Of a stretch of 64,000 nt of DNA, positions 1 to 8,598 are shown one piece after another. A program made the position numbers and the translations under genes. The stretch comes from Aliiruegeria lutimaris. GTDB lineage: Bacteria; Pseudomonadota; Alphaproteobacteria; Rhodobacterales; Rhodobacteraceae. The notes beneath the pieces are model-generated. The model saw only the letters and a list, made by a program, of their open reading frames with translations. It was not told the DNA's origin and made no database searches. The stretch covers positions 1 to 64,000 of the forward strand of contig NZ_FNEK01000009.1 in NCBI RefSeq assembly GCF_900099935.1, read 5' to 3'. Numbering within the stretch: position 1 is the first letter of the stretch; every line of letters starts with the position of its first letter.

Positions 1-2
1 GA

Positions 3-1671
3 GCCGAGGCTGTGTGGAAACTCTGTTTGAGGCGTCCTGCAAATGCAGTTCCGATGGTTTCCGGCGTATTTTTCCATTTCCGGTCCAAGTGCTATTTCTG
101 AACGGCTGCGGAGGCGCCAGAAGCGGCCTCCGTTGCGTTAGACGCTGGCAATCTGAAGATCGTGCCCCGGTTCAGGCCGGAATGGCGGCAAGAAGCCCAC
201 GCACACCGATCAGGTTGATCATCCGCTTGATGTTGTAGGCGAGGACATGGAATGCCATCTCGGTGCGGACATTCTTGAGCTTGCGCATCCGGAAGTGCGT
301 CGCACCCATCCAGGCTTTGATTGTGCCGAATGGGTGCTCGACGGTTGAGCGACGTAGCGCCATCAATGTCGGGTCTCGGCTCATGCGGTCGCGCATCTCG
401 TCGACCAGGTGCTCATGCTCCCATCGGGTGATCCGGCGCTCTTTTCCTGTGGTGCAGCGCGCCTTGACTGGGCAGGTCTGACAGACGTTGGCCCGGTAGC
501 GCCGCACCATCAGGCCGCCTTCCTCGGTCGTGTAACGGCGTGTCAGCGTCTCGCCTGCCGGGCAGCGGTAGACATCCGCATCCGCGTCATAGGCAAAGTC
601 GGCCTTCACATACATGCCCTTCTTACGGTTGCCCGAGGTCTCGGGGCGCGGGAGGGTCGTAGTGATGCCAGCCTCGTGACAGGTCAAGATTTCACGGCCG
701 CTGAAGTAGCCTTTATCGGCGACTGCGCTCATCTCCTCGCATCCGAGCGCGGTCTTCGCGCCCTTGGCCATCGGCGAGAGCTGCTCGCGGTCATGCCCGG
801 TATTGATCACATCATGCGTGACGATCAAATGGGTCTCTGAATCCACCGCGGCCTGCGCATTGTAGCCCACAAAACCGCTCCCCTTGGCGCTGGTGGCCAT
901 GGACCGGCTATCCGGGTCGGTCAGGGATATCTGGCTTTCCGGGCTCTCCCTGAGCGCCTGGCCGATATCCACCAAGCGCTCGATCTCCTGACGGATGCGC
1001 TCGCAGCGTCGCGCCAGATTGGCAATCTTCTCAGCCCGGACCTCACCCTCCTCCTGACGGTCGATCCGGACCATTTCATCAAGGTAGCGTTCAATGCTCG
1101 CTACAAGGTGAGCGGTGCGGCTGGCGATCTTGCCCTTGGTGAAGTTCTTGTCGCGGTTGTTCACGGCCTTGAACTTGCTGCCATCAATGGCAACGCAATC
1201 CCCTTTCAGCACCCCGATCCGCCGGCAGAACTCCACGAACTGCGCGCAGGTCTTGCCGATGGCCGGACCGTTGTCGCGCCGAAAATCCGCGATCGTCTTG
1301 TGGTCCGGGACGAGCCGGCCCGTCAGCCACATCACCTCGACATTACGCAGAGCCTCCCGCTCCAGAGCGCGGCTCGAAGGGACGCGGTTCAAATAGCCGT
1401 AGATGAATAGCTTCAGCAGGACCGATGGGTGATAGCCGGGCCGTCCCGTTGGCGCCGGCGCCGTCCGCAGAAATCCAAGTTCCCCAAGATTGATCTCGTC
1501 CACGAAGAGGTCAATCACGCGGACCGGACTGTCCTCGTCGATCCAGTCTTCCAAACGGTTCGGAAAAAGCGTCGCCTGACTTCGGTCCGTCCCCTCGATA
1601 TACCCCGACATGCCTGCCTCCGGTCTTTGCCGAAAAGCATACCGCATTTGGAGTTTTCACACACCCTCAGC
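3..1671. mobile_element. IS1182-family insertion sequence, complete
   Basis: The element is bounded by imperfect terminal inverted repeats. The left end (3-24, gccgaggctgtgtggaaact...) matches the reverse complement of the right end (1650-1671) at 18 of 22 positions. It holds one transposase gene on the minus strand, filling most of its roughly 1.67 kb, which is the usual size for the family. The right end lies about 30 bp past the stop codon of the next gene, so no neighbouring gene is visibly interrupted. A target-site duplication cannot be judged because only two bases lie to the left. Confidence 0.8.
172..1611 (-). CDS. IS1182-family transposase
   Basis: DDE-type transposase of about 479 residues that would cut and insert the surrounding element. 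Visible features are the N-terminal DUF772-like region (GRPGYHPSVLLKLFIYGYLN, followed by SRALEREA), the first catalytic Asp context (AIDGSKFKAVNN), a second block with ADKGYFSGREI, and a C-terminal block with STVEHPFGTIKAWMG. I chose the ATG at 1611 rather than the upstream in-frame ATG at 1647. It follows a GGAGG-type ribosome site (ccggaggcaggcATG), and family members start with the MSGYIEG sequence. The frame is intact, so the element may still be active. Confidence 0.9.
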   Translation of the reverse strand: MSGYIEGTDRSQATLFPNRLEDWIDEDSPVRVIDLFVDEINLGELGFLRTAPAPTGRPGYHPSVLLKLFIYGYLNRVPSSRALEREALRNVEVMWLTGRLVPDHKTIADFRRDNGPAIGKTCAQFVEFCRRIGVLKGDCVAIDGSKFKAVNNRDKNFTKGKIASRTAHLVASIERYLDEMVRIDRQEEGEVRAEKIANLARRCERIRQEIERLVDIGQALRESPESQISLTDPDSRSMATSAKGSGFVGYNAQAAVDSETHLIVTHDVINTGHDREQLSPMAKGAKTALGCEEMSAVADKGYFSGREILTCHEAGITTTLPRPETSGNRKKGMYVKADFAYDADADVYRCPAGETLTRRYTTEEGGLMVRRYRANVCQTCPVKARCTTGKERRITRWEHEHLVDEMRDRMSRDPTLMALRRSTVEHPFGTIKAWMGATHFRMRKLKNVRTEMAFHVLAYNIKRMINLIGVRGLLAAIPA

Positions 1672-1700
1672 CCAAAGCTGACGCTGACGCACAGCGTTGA

Positions 1701-2324
1701 TTACAACCTTTGCGCGCAGGTTCCGTTGGGTACTGATTTCCCTTGGCACGCCCCGAACGCAGTGATGCTCGGCTGGATGATCGAGGGCAAAACCGGTTCA
1801 GTGGCGACCTGACGTGATCTTTTATGGATCAAGACCTTGAGCACGGCGAGCGCGAGGCCAACGCCGGCCGCGAAGGCGGCACCGAGGACTGTAGAGATCA
1901 CGGTACGGTCCAGCACCCAGCCCGCGCGCGCTCCTATCAGGGTGAGCAGCGCCACTGCGAAGACCTGCGCGGCGATGAGCGCGAAATCCGCGTCGATCCA
2001 GCCAAGTCCTGCCCCGCAAAAAAGCAGCGTCGGCACGTTCGCCACGGTCAGCGTGGGATAGCTGTGCTGCCAAGCGCTGCGCCATGTGGCGCGTTCCATC
2101 CGCTGCCCCGAGCCGAGCGCTCCGCCCAGAAATTCGGCGAAGGCCTTGGCGAGCGTGATAGCCAGGACCGATCCGAAAAGAACCGCGGCGGTTTCGAACG
2201 GAGCGCCGGGGTGTTCTCCCATCGCCATCAAAATCGCCAGCACCATGATGGCGCCGTAGACAATCCCGAAGGCGGAATGATCGAAACGGGACCAGAACCC
2301 AGTCTCTTTTGGATATGCGGCCAT
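1701..2324 (-). CDS. four-helix integral membrane protein, unknown function
   Basis: I do not recognise this protein of about 207 residues. It shows about four hydrophobic segments: near residues 17-37 (GIVYGAIMVLAILMA), 43-65, 95-120 and 125-160. A basic, non-hydrophobic tail of about 45 residues follows. The start is taken at the ATG at 2324; a TTG at 2336 in the same frame would add four residues. The gene begins within a few bases of the serine hydrolase stop codon (2333-2335), so the two are probably cotranscribed and translationally coupled. The stop at 1701 lies just outside the insertion sequence, so the tail is not IS-encoded. Confidence 0.6.
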   Translation of the reverse strand: MAAYPKETGFWSRFDHSAFGIVYGAIMVLAILMAMGEHPGAPFETAAVLFGSVLAITLAKAFAEFLGGALGSGQRMERATWRSAWQHSYPTLTVANVPTLLFCGAGLGWIDADFALIAAQVFAVALLTLIGARAGWVLDRTVISTVLGAAFAAGVGLALAVLKVLIHKRSRQVATEPVLPSIIQPSITAFGACQGKSVPNGTCAQRL

Positions 2325-2332
2325 GCTACGTT

Positions 2333-3511
2333 TCAATCTTGCGACATTAAGAAATCGGCGACCGTCTGGTAGGCGGGCAGCGATGTCGGGTCGATGAAAC
2401 CGTTCTGCGCCTGCGGGAAAGAGGCGAAGCGCACCAGAACCATCTGCGCTGCGGGATCGACATAGATGGTCTGACCATGCACACCCCGGGCGGCATAGGC
2501 ACCGTTGTCATTGTGGAAAACCCACCACTGGCTGGTATAGCTGCCGTTCGGGATGGTCGAGAAGCCTTTGAATTTGGCCGGATCGCCTCCGGCGCGGACT
2601 TTCTGCGCCACTTCGGCCGGGAAGAGACGCCGTCCGTTGATTTCGCCTTCGTTGAGCATCAGCAGACCCAGCCGCCCGAGATCGCGCAGGCCTGCGCTGA
2701 TGCCCCCGCCAGCGAAAGGCACGCCCTTGCCGTCCACTGTCTGGTAGGCGTCCTGTTCGGCGCCCATGGGCCGCCAGAGCCGCTCCGAGGCCAGCTCGGT
2801 CACCGCCTTGCCGGTCACGCGGCTGATGAGCCAGCCCAGCATGTCCGAGTTGATGGTCTTGTAGTGGAACTCGGCCCCGTGTTCGCCCTCGGGCTGGACC
2901 TGCTCCAGATATTCCCAATACCCGTCGGGTCCGATGTAATTGGCCGGTTTCGGCAAGGGGCTTGCAGCACGCGAATAAAGCCAGATATCTGCGTTGGGGT
3001 CCGAGTAGTTTTCCGAGTATTTGACATCGGTGGTCATATCCATGACTTGCCGCACCGTGGCCGTGGCAAACGCGCTCTCGCCAATCTCGGGAATGATATC
3101 TCGGACGAGTTTCGTGTCGTCGAGCGTGCCCTCGACCACCAGGATTTCGCCCAGAAGACCGGTCACCGACTTGGTCATAGACATCGCGGCGTGCTGGCCC
3201 GCCTCGTCCAGGCAGCCGAAGTAGCGTTCGAAGACGACCTCGCCTTCATGCAGGATCAGTATGCCGTCGGTGTAGTTGACGTATAGCGACTCCTCCCACG
3301 TCATCGGCTTGTCGTTGCCAATCGGCAGGAAGGTCAGCGCGTCGATCCCTCGGGCGAGGTCCGCGAACTCGGCATGCGACGGATAGGCCAACTGCGCGGG
3401 AGCGCAAATGCCCCGGCTGATCTGTTCGGTCGGCAGGAACTCCCGCAGGTGGCAGACCGACCAGCGCAGCTTGGGGAAGCTGAAGAAATTGCTGTCGGGC
3501 TGAGCGATCAT
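2333..3511 (-). CDS. beta-lactamase-related serine hydrolase (NylB-like), lacking its 5' end
   Basis: Class C beta-lactamase/esterase fold protein, 392 residues as an open frame. The catalytic SxxK motif is S111-M-T-K114. A tyrosine motif YKTINSD (Tyr217) fits the general-base Tyr. YSENY near 165-169 resembles the second active-site Tyr region of 6-aminohexanoate-dimer hydrolase, the closest family I can name; the true substrate is unknown. The ORF begins at an ATG inside what looks like the mature domain: the codons upstream continue a sensible reading frame back to a signal peptide at 3673, broken by a TAG at 3536-3538. Without readthrough the product would stay in the cytoplasm or not be made, because no good ribosome site precedes 3511. 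Confidence 0.7.
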   Translation of the reverse strand: MIAQPDSNFFSFPKLRWSVCHLREFLPTEQISRGICAPAQLAYPSHAEFADLARGIDALTFLPIGNDKPMTWEESLYVNYTDGILILHEGEVVFERYFGCLDEAGQHAAMSMTKSVTGLLGEILVVEGTLDDTKLVRDIIPEIGESAFATATVRQVMDMTTDVKYSENYSDPNADIWLYSRAASPLPKPANYIGPDGYWEYLEQVQPEGEHGAEFHYKTINSDMLGWLISRVTGKAVTELASERLWRPMGAEQDAYQTVDGKGVPFAGGGISAGLRDLGRLGLLMLNEGEINGRRLFPAEVAQKVRAGGDPAKFKGFSTIPNGSYTSQWWVFHNDNGAYAARGVHGQTIYVDPAAQMVLVRFASFPQAQNGFIDPTSLPAYQTVADFLMSQD

Positions 3512-3673
3512 CTTGTCGGGCGGCGGTGGGAAACCCTACATCCAGCCAAGAACGCGCGGATCACGGTCGCGTCCGGACAGCGGCGCGGGCTGTGCCATCG
3601 CATGCGTTGTCGCGAAAAGCGACAGGTTCAGGAGAACGAGCCCTGCACGTAGATCAGAAATTGAAGACCTCAT
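3512..3673 (-). pseudogene. severed 5' end of the serine hydrolase gene (signal peptide plus in-frame TAG)
   Basis: In the frame of the serine hydrolase there is an ATG at 3673 preceded by a ribosome site (gagg, about 9 bases upstream). It is followed by a convincing signal peptide: basic start (MRSSISDLRAG), hydrophobic core (LVLLNLSLFA) and an AMA-Q type cleavage site. About 20 more residues lead to LGWM, then TAG (3536-3538), then GFPPPPDK running into the 392-residue frame. A single C-to-T change of a CAG codon would explain the TAG. Restored, the protein would have 446 residues. A sequencing error or suppression cannot be excluded. Confidence 0.7.
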
Positions 3674-4114
3674 TCGTGAATACCTCGTGTCCATGGTTTC
3701 GCGCTTGAGCCGAAAACATTGTCGATCCCCACGCCCGGAAAATACACCAAGACGCCGGCCGCCGGCCCTCCGTCGAGCATCCGCTCAAGTTCCCCCAGCC
3801 GCGAGCGCCATACAACAAACAAAATCGCTCCGTGGTACGCAACAAAATCCTGTAATTTGATAAAAATCGCCCGCAACTGCGGCAATCCACCGAGCATCTC
3901 GGTACGGCCGGGCCGCAATGCGTCATCGGCTGTTGAGCGCCAGTCCCAAAGGCTTTGCTGAAATGTGAGAAAAGTCCACCAGCCCCCGAAACTCTACTCG
4001 GAAATGGCCCATAGAAATGGGTTTGCACACTTGGAGATCGCCGTCGGCGCGTTCAGCGTGATCTGCTTGATCGCGACGGGCGTGTCGAAACAGGAAGAAG
4101 AGAGTCGGTTGGCG
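3674..4114. other. intergenic stretch with no supported gene
   Basis: This 441-base gap lies between the serine hydrolase and the caspase-like gene, both on the minus strand. A minus-strand frame of 82 codons (3670-3918) ends in an ATGA overlap with the ATG at 3673. It has no ribosome site or recognisable motif, so I do not call it. Base composition is more AT-rich than in the flanking genes. Nothing else is seen apart from the expected promoter space. Confidence 0.4.
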
Positions 4115-6502
4115 TCAGAACAGGTCGAACCGCACCGGGTTATGGGCCCAATAGACACGAGCCGCGAAGAGCAGACGCTCCTCCGGGGTATTTCCCGGAT
4201 CATAGCCGACGCCCACGGCGTTGCTCGCCGTTTCCAGCGCGCGAAGGGTTTGCGCGCCGATGGCACCGTCAAGGCCGACTGGATGGCCGATTTCACCCAG
4301 GATCATCTGCAGCGCCAGATTCCTGTCGTTGTCCGAAACCTCCGAGAGCCGCTCGCGCGCCTTTTCCGCGGCACTGGAATTGGCCAGATGCGCCGCCTTG
4401 GCCGCCCGAAGCGCGGCATCCGCGGCCCCCTTGCCCGGAACCTTGCCTTGCAGGATAACCGTTGCCGCGTTGGTGCCGCCCCAGGCATCGCCGCGCACCA
4501 GCGACATGTCGTACCAGCGGATCGCCTCGGCGGTGTCCACCTCGCCATGCTGGCCACGCAGGATCATCCGGGCGATCATGCTCGGCCCCTGCGGATGACC
4601 GCCTTCGGTGGATTTCTGAAAGTAGTCGAAGGCGGTGTCGAAATCCGGCGCGTTCCCATCCATTCCCTGAAGCGCGACGTAGCCGAGATTGTGATAGCCG
4701 TAGATATCCTGATGCAACTCGGAGGCCCGCAGGTACCGCATGCCGCGTTCGGGAAGGTAATGATCGGTATCCTTGGTCAGGAAATAGATCCCGAGTTCGT
4801 TCATCGCGAATGTGTGGCCCAGTTCGATCGCATGTTCCATAAGCTCGAAGCCACGACGGCGTTCCTGCGCGGTCTCGCCATTGCGCAGCAGCTTCTGACC
4901 CAGGCGGTGCATCGGGTAAGGGTCGCCCGTGGCGGTGCCGCGTTCCAGCAGGTCCAGCGCCATCTCGGGATCATAGGGAATTCCGGTCGCCTCGCGGTCC
5001 ATCCGCTTGGTGTCGAACAGGATGGAGAGCGCGTTCAACGCCCGGACATGGCCGGCCTCGGCGGCGGCCTCGAAATTGGCGAACGCCTCGGGCAACATGC
5101 CCGCGCTCTGCTGCGCGCGGCCGAGCTGGTAGAGGAAACGTCCGTTTTCCGGGTCGGACTGGACAGCGGCCTCGCAGGCTTTCAGCCCCGCCGCAACATC
5201 GATCTCGTTGGCAAGACGGTAGACGCCGATGCCGCCCAGATCGAGCGCGTCGCCCATTTCCAGATCACAGGCATCCACTGTCAACGTCAGGTCGACATCC
5301 ACCTGCCGCTCCGATCCGTCGGCAAAACCGAGCAGGACCGAGAAGCTGTCGGAAACCGAATGCCCATCGAGCTCGGTTGCCCGAATGTCGGAAATCTCGG
5401 CCCCGTAGATCATGCGGCCGGCAATCACGCTGCCCTGCCCATAGGACAGGATACCGTTGCCGGGTGGCGTGACGAGCTCGGCGGTCTGGAATGGCTGGCC
5501 GAACTGGGCCTGCAGCGCATCGCCGATATCCACGCGCCGGTCGAAACGTTTCTCTATGTCCAGTTCGACCCGCGGCAACGCAATCGGCGCATCCGACTCC
5601 GCGGCGATGACCATTCCGCGATCGACCGAACCGACCCCGCCGGCAGCTGCCGGTTCTTCCGCATCGACCGTGTCCACGGCGGGCGTCAGGAAGAACGGGC
5701 GCACGAGCGTCGAGCTTTCCCACGGAACCTGCTTTCCGCCCGTCGCATCGTGAACGCTCTGACGAACGACCGGGAACAGGCTTTGCACGTTTTCATTCGG
5801 CATCGTCCTGGCCGCGTCGAGAATCGCGAGCGTATAAGGGCTGTTGCCGCCCTCGTTGCCGTCCATCGCCACGCCGCCCGGCGAGGTGGAATAGGCAATG
5901 AGCGAGTTGAGCGGGGTGGAAAATATGTCGAAACCCGACTTGGTCTCGAACAGGTTGGCATCGAGATCCGCGGCAAGGCGGATATCCGGGAACGGGTTGT
6001 CCCGGCACGAATCGAGAATGGCCACATGGGCGGAGGCCCGCGAGGAAAGGGTTTCCACGACACGGTCGAGCGTCATGGTTTCCAGCGGCACATCATAGAT
6101 GGATGCAAAGGCCGCATCGACTGGCAACAGGTAGTTGCGCCGCCCGATCTGGATACCGTGCCCGGCATAATAGAACACCACATCCGACCCCATCGGCGTG
6201 TTCAGCAGCGCCTGACGGAGCAGTTCCTCGAAGCCGCGCTTGTCCAGATCGTAACCGTCAAAGACGTTGAAACGGAAGCTACGTAGCAGATCGGCCATGT
6301 CGCGGGCATCACCACGCGCATTCGCGAGGTCCGTAACCGTTTCATAGTCCTGATTGCCGACGACGATGGCGACCCGGCTGGGGATCGCCCGTCCCGTGTC
6401 AGGCCGTGCAGAGCCGAGCGTTTGCGCCTGAAGGACACCGGCGCTCAGCACTGCGCAGACGGCAAACGGGACGGTCAGCGTCCGGGTTCGCCACCTCGAC
6501 AT
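4115..6502 (-). CDS. secreted caspase-like (peptidase C14) protein with Sel1 repeats
   Basis: The product has about 795 residues. The order is: signal peptide (residues 1-27, ending LQAQ), caspase-like p20 domain (about 42-260), a linker/beta region (about 290-400), then Sel1/TPR-type repeats (about 420-680), and a C-terminal segment with a PGB1-like sequence (HPVGLDGAIGAQTLRALE). The clan CD dyad is present as YYAGHG (His115) and ILDSCRDNP (Cys166). It is predicted to act in the periplasm or at the outer membrane; substrate unknown. The ATG at 6502 is chosen because the signal peptide starts there and it sits 4 bases after the stop of the upstream lipoprotein gene, implying coupled translation. 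Longer upstream frames are low-complexity shadows of the lipoprotein gene. Confidence 0.85.
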   Translation of the reverse strand: MSRWRTRTLTVPFAVCAVLSAGVLQAQTLGSARPDTGRAIPSRVAIVVGNQDYETVTDLANARGDARDMADLLRSFRFNVFDGYDLDKRGFEELLRQALLNTPMGSDVVFYYAGHGIQIGRRNYLLPVDAAFASIYDVPLETMTLDRVVETLSSRASAHVAILDSCRDNPFPDIRLAADLDANLFETKSGFDIFSTPLNSLIAYSTSPGGVAMDGNEGGNSPYTLAILDAARTMPNENVQSLFPVVRQSVHDATGGKQVPWESSTLVRPFFLTPAVDTVDAEEPAAAGGVGSVDRGMVIAAESDAPIALPRVELDIEKRFDRRVDIGDALQAQFGQPFQTAELVTPPGNGILSYGQGSVIAGRMIYGAEISDIRATELDGHSVSDSFSVLLGFADGSERQVDVDLTLTVDACDLEMGDALDLGGIGVYRLANEIDVAAGLKACEAAVQSDPENGRFLYQLGRAQQSAGMLPEAFANFEAAAEAGHVRALNALSILFDTKRMDREATGIPYDPEMALDLLERGTATGDPYPMHRLGQKLLRNGETAQERRRGFELMEHAIELGHTFAMNELGIYFLTKDTDHYLPERGMRYLRASELHQDIYGYHNLGYVALQGMDGNAPDFDTAFDYFQKSTEGGHPQGPSMIARMILRGQHGEVDTAEAIRWYDMSLVRGDAWGGTNAATVILQGKVPGKGAADAALRAAKAAHLANSSAAEKARERLSEVSDNDRNLALQMILGEIGHPVGLDGAIGAQTLRALETASNAVGVGYDPGNTPEERLLFAARVYWAHNPVRFDLF

Positions 6503-6506
6503 GGCC

Positions 6507-6848
6507 TCAACCTCCGCTCCAGCCGCCGCCGCCGCCGCCACTGGTTCCATCGTCGTCGTCGCTGCCGCTGTCATCCGAGCCGCTGTCGTCGTCGCTGCTG
6601 TCCGAACCGCTGTCGCCACCGGAACTGCTGCCCCCATCGTCTCGGTCTGTATCATCGAAACGATCAGCGAGAGACTGGCTCGCCGAAGAGGCTGAAGATA
6701 CGGCACTATTTGACGTGCTTGCCGGCGCTGCCGATGCTGCCGTCGCCGCGGCCTCGGACGCGTCATCGGTCGTGCTGGTCGGCACAGGGGCACATCCAAG
6801 CAACCAGATCGCGGCACCCATTATCATGAGAAATGGCAAAAACTTCAT
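6507..6848 (-). CDS. small lipoprotein with Ser/Asp/Gly-rich tail
   Basis: Predicted lipoprotein of 113 residues. A short signal peptide (MKFLPFLMIMGAAIW) ends in lipobox LLGC with Cys19. The rest is low complexity: an Ala/Ser/Thr linker, then a strongly acidic Asp/Ser/Gly run and a Gly/Trp end (GGGGGGWSGG). The ATG at 6848 follows a strong ribosome site (ggaggaatatccccATG). The gene ends 4 bases before the caspase-like gene, so the two form a coupled pair. The tail looks disordered and highly charged; no enzyme function is suggested. It could anchor or present the caspase-like partner, but that is inference. Confidence 0.75.
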   Translation of the reverse strand: MKFLPFLMIMGAAIWLLGCAPVPTSTTDDASEAAATAASAAPASTSNSAVSSASSASQSLADRFDDTDRDDGGSSSGGDSGSDSSDDDSGSDDSGSDDDDGTSGGGGGGWSGG

Positions 6849-7328
6849 GGGGATATTCCTCCACAAAAGGGGGCTGTGGTGAGAGTTTGATTAAAATAAC
6901 TATAGTTCAAGACTGCGACAGGCCGGTCCGGATTGCAAGATCTCTCTTTACGCAAGGTCAACAACACGCAAGGTCAACAACACCCTTTCGAGGGCCCGGC
7001 CGAGCCGTGAACCATCATTGTCAGTTGCAGAATTCTTCTTGTCTGCAATCTCTTTCGATACTGCCTGCACAATTGGTCTCCAGATAGCGGCTTGAACCGG
7101 AATCGCCGAAACGAGACGACAGTTTTCACCGCAAGAGCAGCCGACCGCCCCGGATCCATGGGCAGCAGGCCGTTCGGACGAACCCTCCCCTTCTCACGTC
7201 CGATGCGATCGGCAAGGGGCAGGCCACTTGCCGCATGTCGGATCATTTTCGTCGCTCCACGATGCCATCTCCGAGGGTGCACCACGCACGCGCCGCCCGA
7301 GGAACTTTTGACGATCAAGAGGTATTCA
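6849..7328. other. 480-base divergent intergenic region with a 16-bp tandem repeat
   Basis: This region separates the lipoprotein/caspase pair (minus) from the sulfotransferase-like gene (plus) and should hold both promoters. It contains an AT-rich patch near 6890-6910 including the palindrome aactatagtt. An exact two-copy tandem repeat of acgcaaggtcaacaac lies at 6950-6981. Long open frames here have no ribosome site, and the plus-strand frame is only an upstream extension of the sulfotransferase-like frame. Confidence 0.5.
6950..6981. repeat. 16-bp direct tandem repeat, two exact copies
   Basis: The unit acgcaaggtcaacaac occurs at 6950-6965 and again at 6966-6981, with the partial unit ac continuing after it. 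It lies about 100 bases upstream of the lipoprotein start and could be a duplicated regulator site or simple slippage. Confidence 0.7.
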
Positions 7329-8396
7329 ATGAGAGACGTGATCCTGCACGTCGGACATGGAAAGACCGGGACATCGGCGATCCAGTCCTGGCTGGCACAA
7401 AACAAGCGGGCGGTCGCTGCAGCCGGCATTGTCTATCCCGATCATCCTTCGCTCTCGCGGGCCAGGCGTTGCGGCGTGACCTCCGGTAATATTCGCGACG
7501 ATGTCGGGGCGCTGGTCGAGCGCCTGGAAGCGGAAGATCTGAAATGGCCCACCGACCGCGCCATCCTGTTTTCAAACGAGTTGCTTTTCTGGAAGCTCGA
7601 GGAAATCATCGAGGCCTACGCGCATCTGCGGAGCCGGTACAACTTCAAGGTTGTGCTGTTCATCCGGAACCCGCTCGAAATGGCCAATTCGGCCTATCAC
7701 CAGAGGGTCAAGCGCGGCGGTGAAACGGGCAGCTTCGAGGATCACCTGCAGCAGGAAGCACATTTGCTGCACGCCGAGCATTGTCACCGGTTGCTGTCGA
7801 AGACCGATATCGAAACCAGGCTGATCAACTACTCGGCCCGCAGTTCCGAAGTGGTGGGGGCCTTCATCGACGCCCTGGAGTTGGAGAAAGGCGGTACGCT
7901 CGGCCATGTCGAGAAATCCATGCCGATCCGGGTCAATCGATCGCTCAGCTATTTCGAATTGGAACTCGTCAAACAGCTGAACAAACTGTCGGGCAGGCAA
8001 AGCGGTTGGGACTTTTCCGATTGCCTGGTGGAACTGGCGCCGGACATCGAATCCTACCGCTTTACCGCGGAAGGTGAGTTGCTGAACCGGTTCCAGGAAA
8101 GGTTCTCGGCCTCGGTCGACTATTTCAATGGTTTCCTGCCGGCAGAGGACCGGCTCGCTCTCGAATCCGCGCCCTGCGACCGCCAGAATGGCCCGCAGGA
8201 GATCGACGCACGCCAGCTGGAGGCGATCGCCGTGGCAGTGGGCTCGATTCTGGAGGATAGAGAGGCGGTTCGCAGGGAGTTGAAACGGGTCGTACGCCAC
8301 CCCTGGAAAAACTTCGGGCGTTTTTTCAGGCGGCGGTGGCAACGCAAGCCGGTATACGGCAATTGGCTCGCTCCGGCTGTCGAACGACCCCGGTGA
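7329..8396 (+). CDS. sulfotransferase-like protein
   Basis: The product has about 355 residues. The N-terminus HVGHGKTGTSAIQSWL is a P-loop-like motif of the kind that binds the 5'-phosphosulfate of PAPS. A later block VLFIRNPLEMANSAYHQ fits the 3'-phosphate-binding motif (Arg...Ser) of sulfotransferases. The C-terminus is very basic. The ATG at 7329 is chosen because it directly precedes the first beta strand and P-loop and has an aagagg ribosome site; the frame stays open upstream without motifs. The acceptor is unknown; such proteins in marine alphaproteobacteria often act on surface glycans (inference). Confidence 0.7.
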   Translation: MRDVILHVGHGKTGTSAIQSWLAQNKRAVAAAGIVYPDHPSLSRARRCGVTSGNIRDDVGALVERLEAEDLKWPTDRAILFSNELLFWKLEEIIEAYAHLRSRYNFKVVLFIRNPLEMANSAYHQRVKRGGETGSFEDHLQQEAHLLHAEHCHRLLSKTDIETRLINYSARSSEVVGAFIDALELEKGGTLGHVEKSMPIRVNRSLSYFELELVKQLNKLSGRQSGWDFSDCLVELAPDIESYRFTAEGELLNRFQERFSASVDYFNGFLPAEDRLALESAPCDRQNGPQEIDARQLEAIAVAVGSILEDREAVRRELKRVVRHPWKNFGRFFRRRWQRKPVYGNWLAPAVERPR

Positions 8397-8468
8397 CATG
8401 GTCGGTGATAATGGCCGATGATAACCGCTTGACGCTTCCGGGTGGAAAATCTAAGAAGCCCGAGCCGT

Positions 8469-8544
8469 AGGGGTATAGCTCAGCTGGTAGAGCGACGGTC
8501 TCCAAAACCGTAGGTCGCGGGTTCGAACCCTGCTGCCCCTGCCA
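8469..8544 (+). tRNA. tRNA-Trp (CCA anticodon)
   Basis: A 76-base cloverleaf is visible. Acceptor strands aggggta/tgcccct pair with one G-T wobble. The D-arm region is gctcagctggtagagc, and the anticodon stem gacgg/ccgta encloses loop tctccaaaa with anticodon CCA. The T-arm is gcgggttcgaaccctgc. The 3' CCA (8542-8544) is encoded after discriminator G. Confidence 0.95.
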
Positions 8545-8598
8545 CTTCCCAAAAACAGCCTCTGGAAACGCCTCGTGACAGTTGTGACGAGTCTCGGC

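Noticed and set aside
3670-3918. 82-codon minus-strand frame whose stop overlaps the ATG at 3673
   Set aside because: The overlap looks like coupling, but there is no ribosome site or recognisable domain and base composition is not clearly coding.
3965-6286. 773-codon plus-strand frame over the caspase-like gene
   Set aside because: The minus strand has signal peptide, caspase dyad and Sel1 repeats; the plus frame is Arg/Gly-rich noise.
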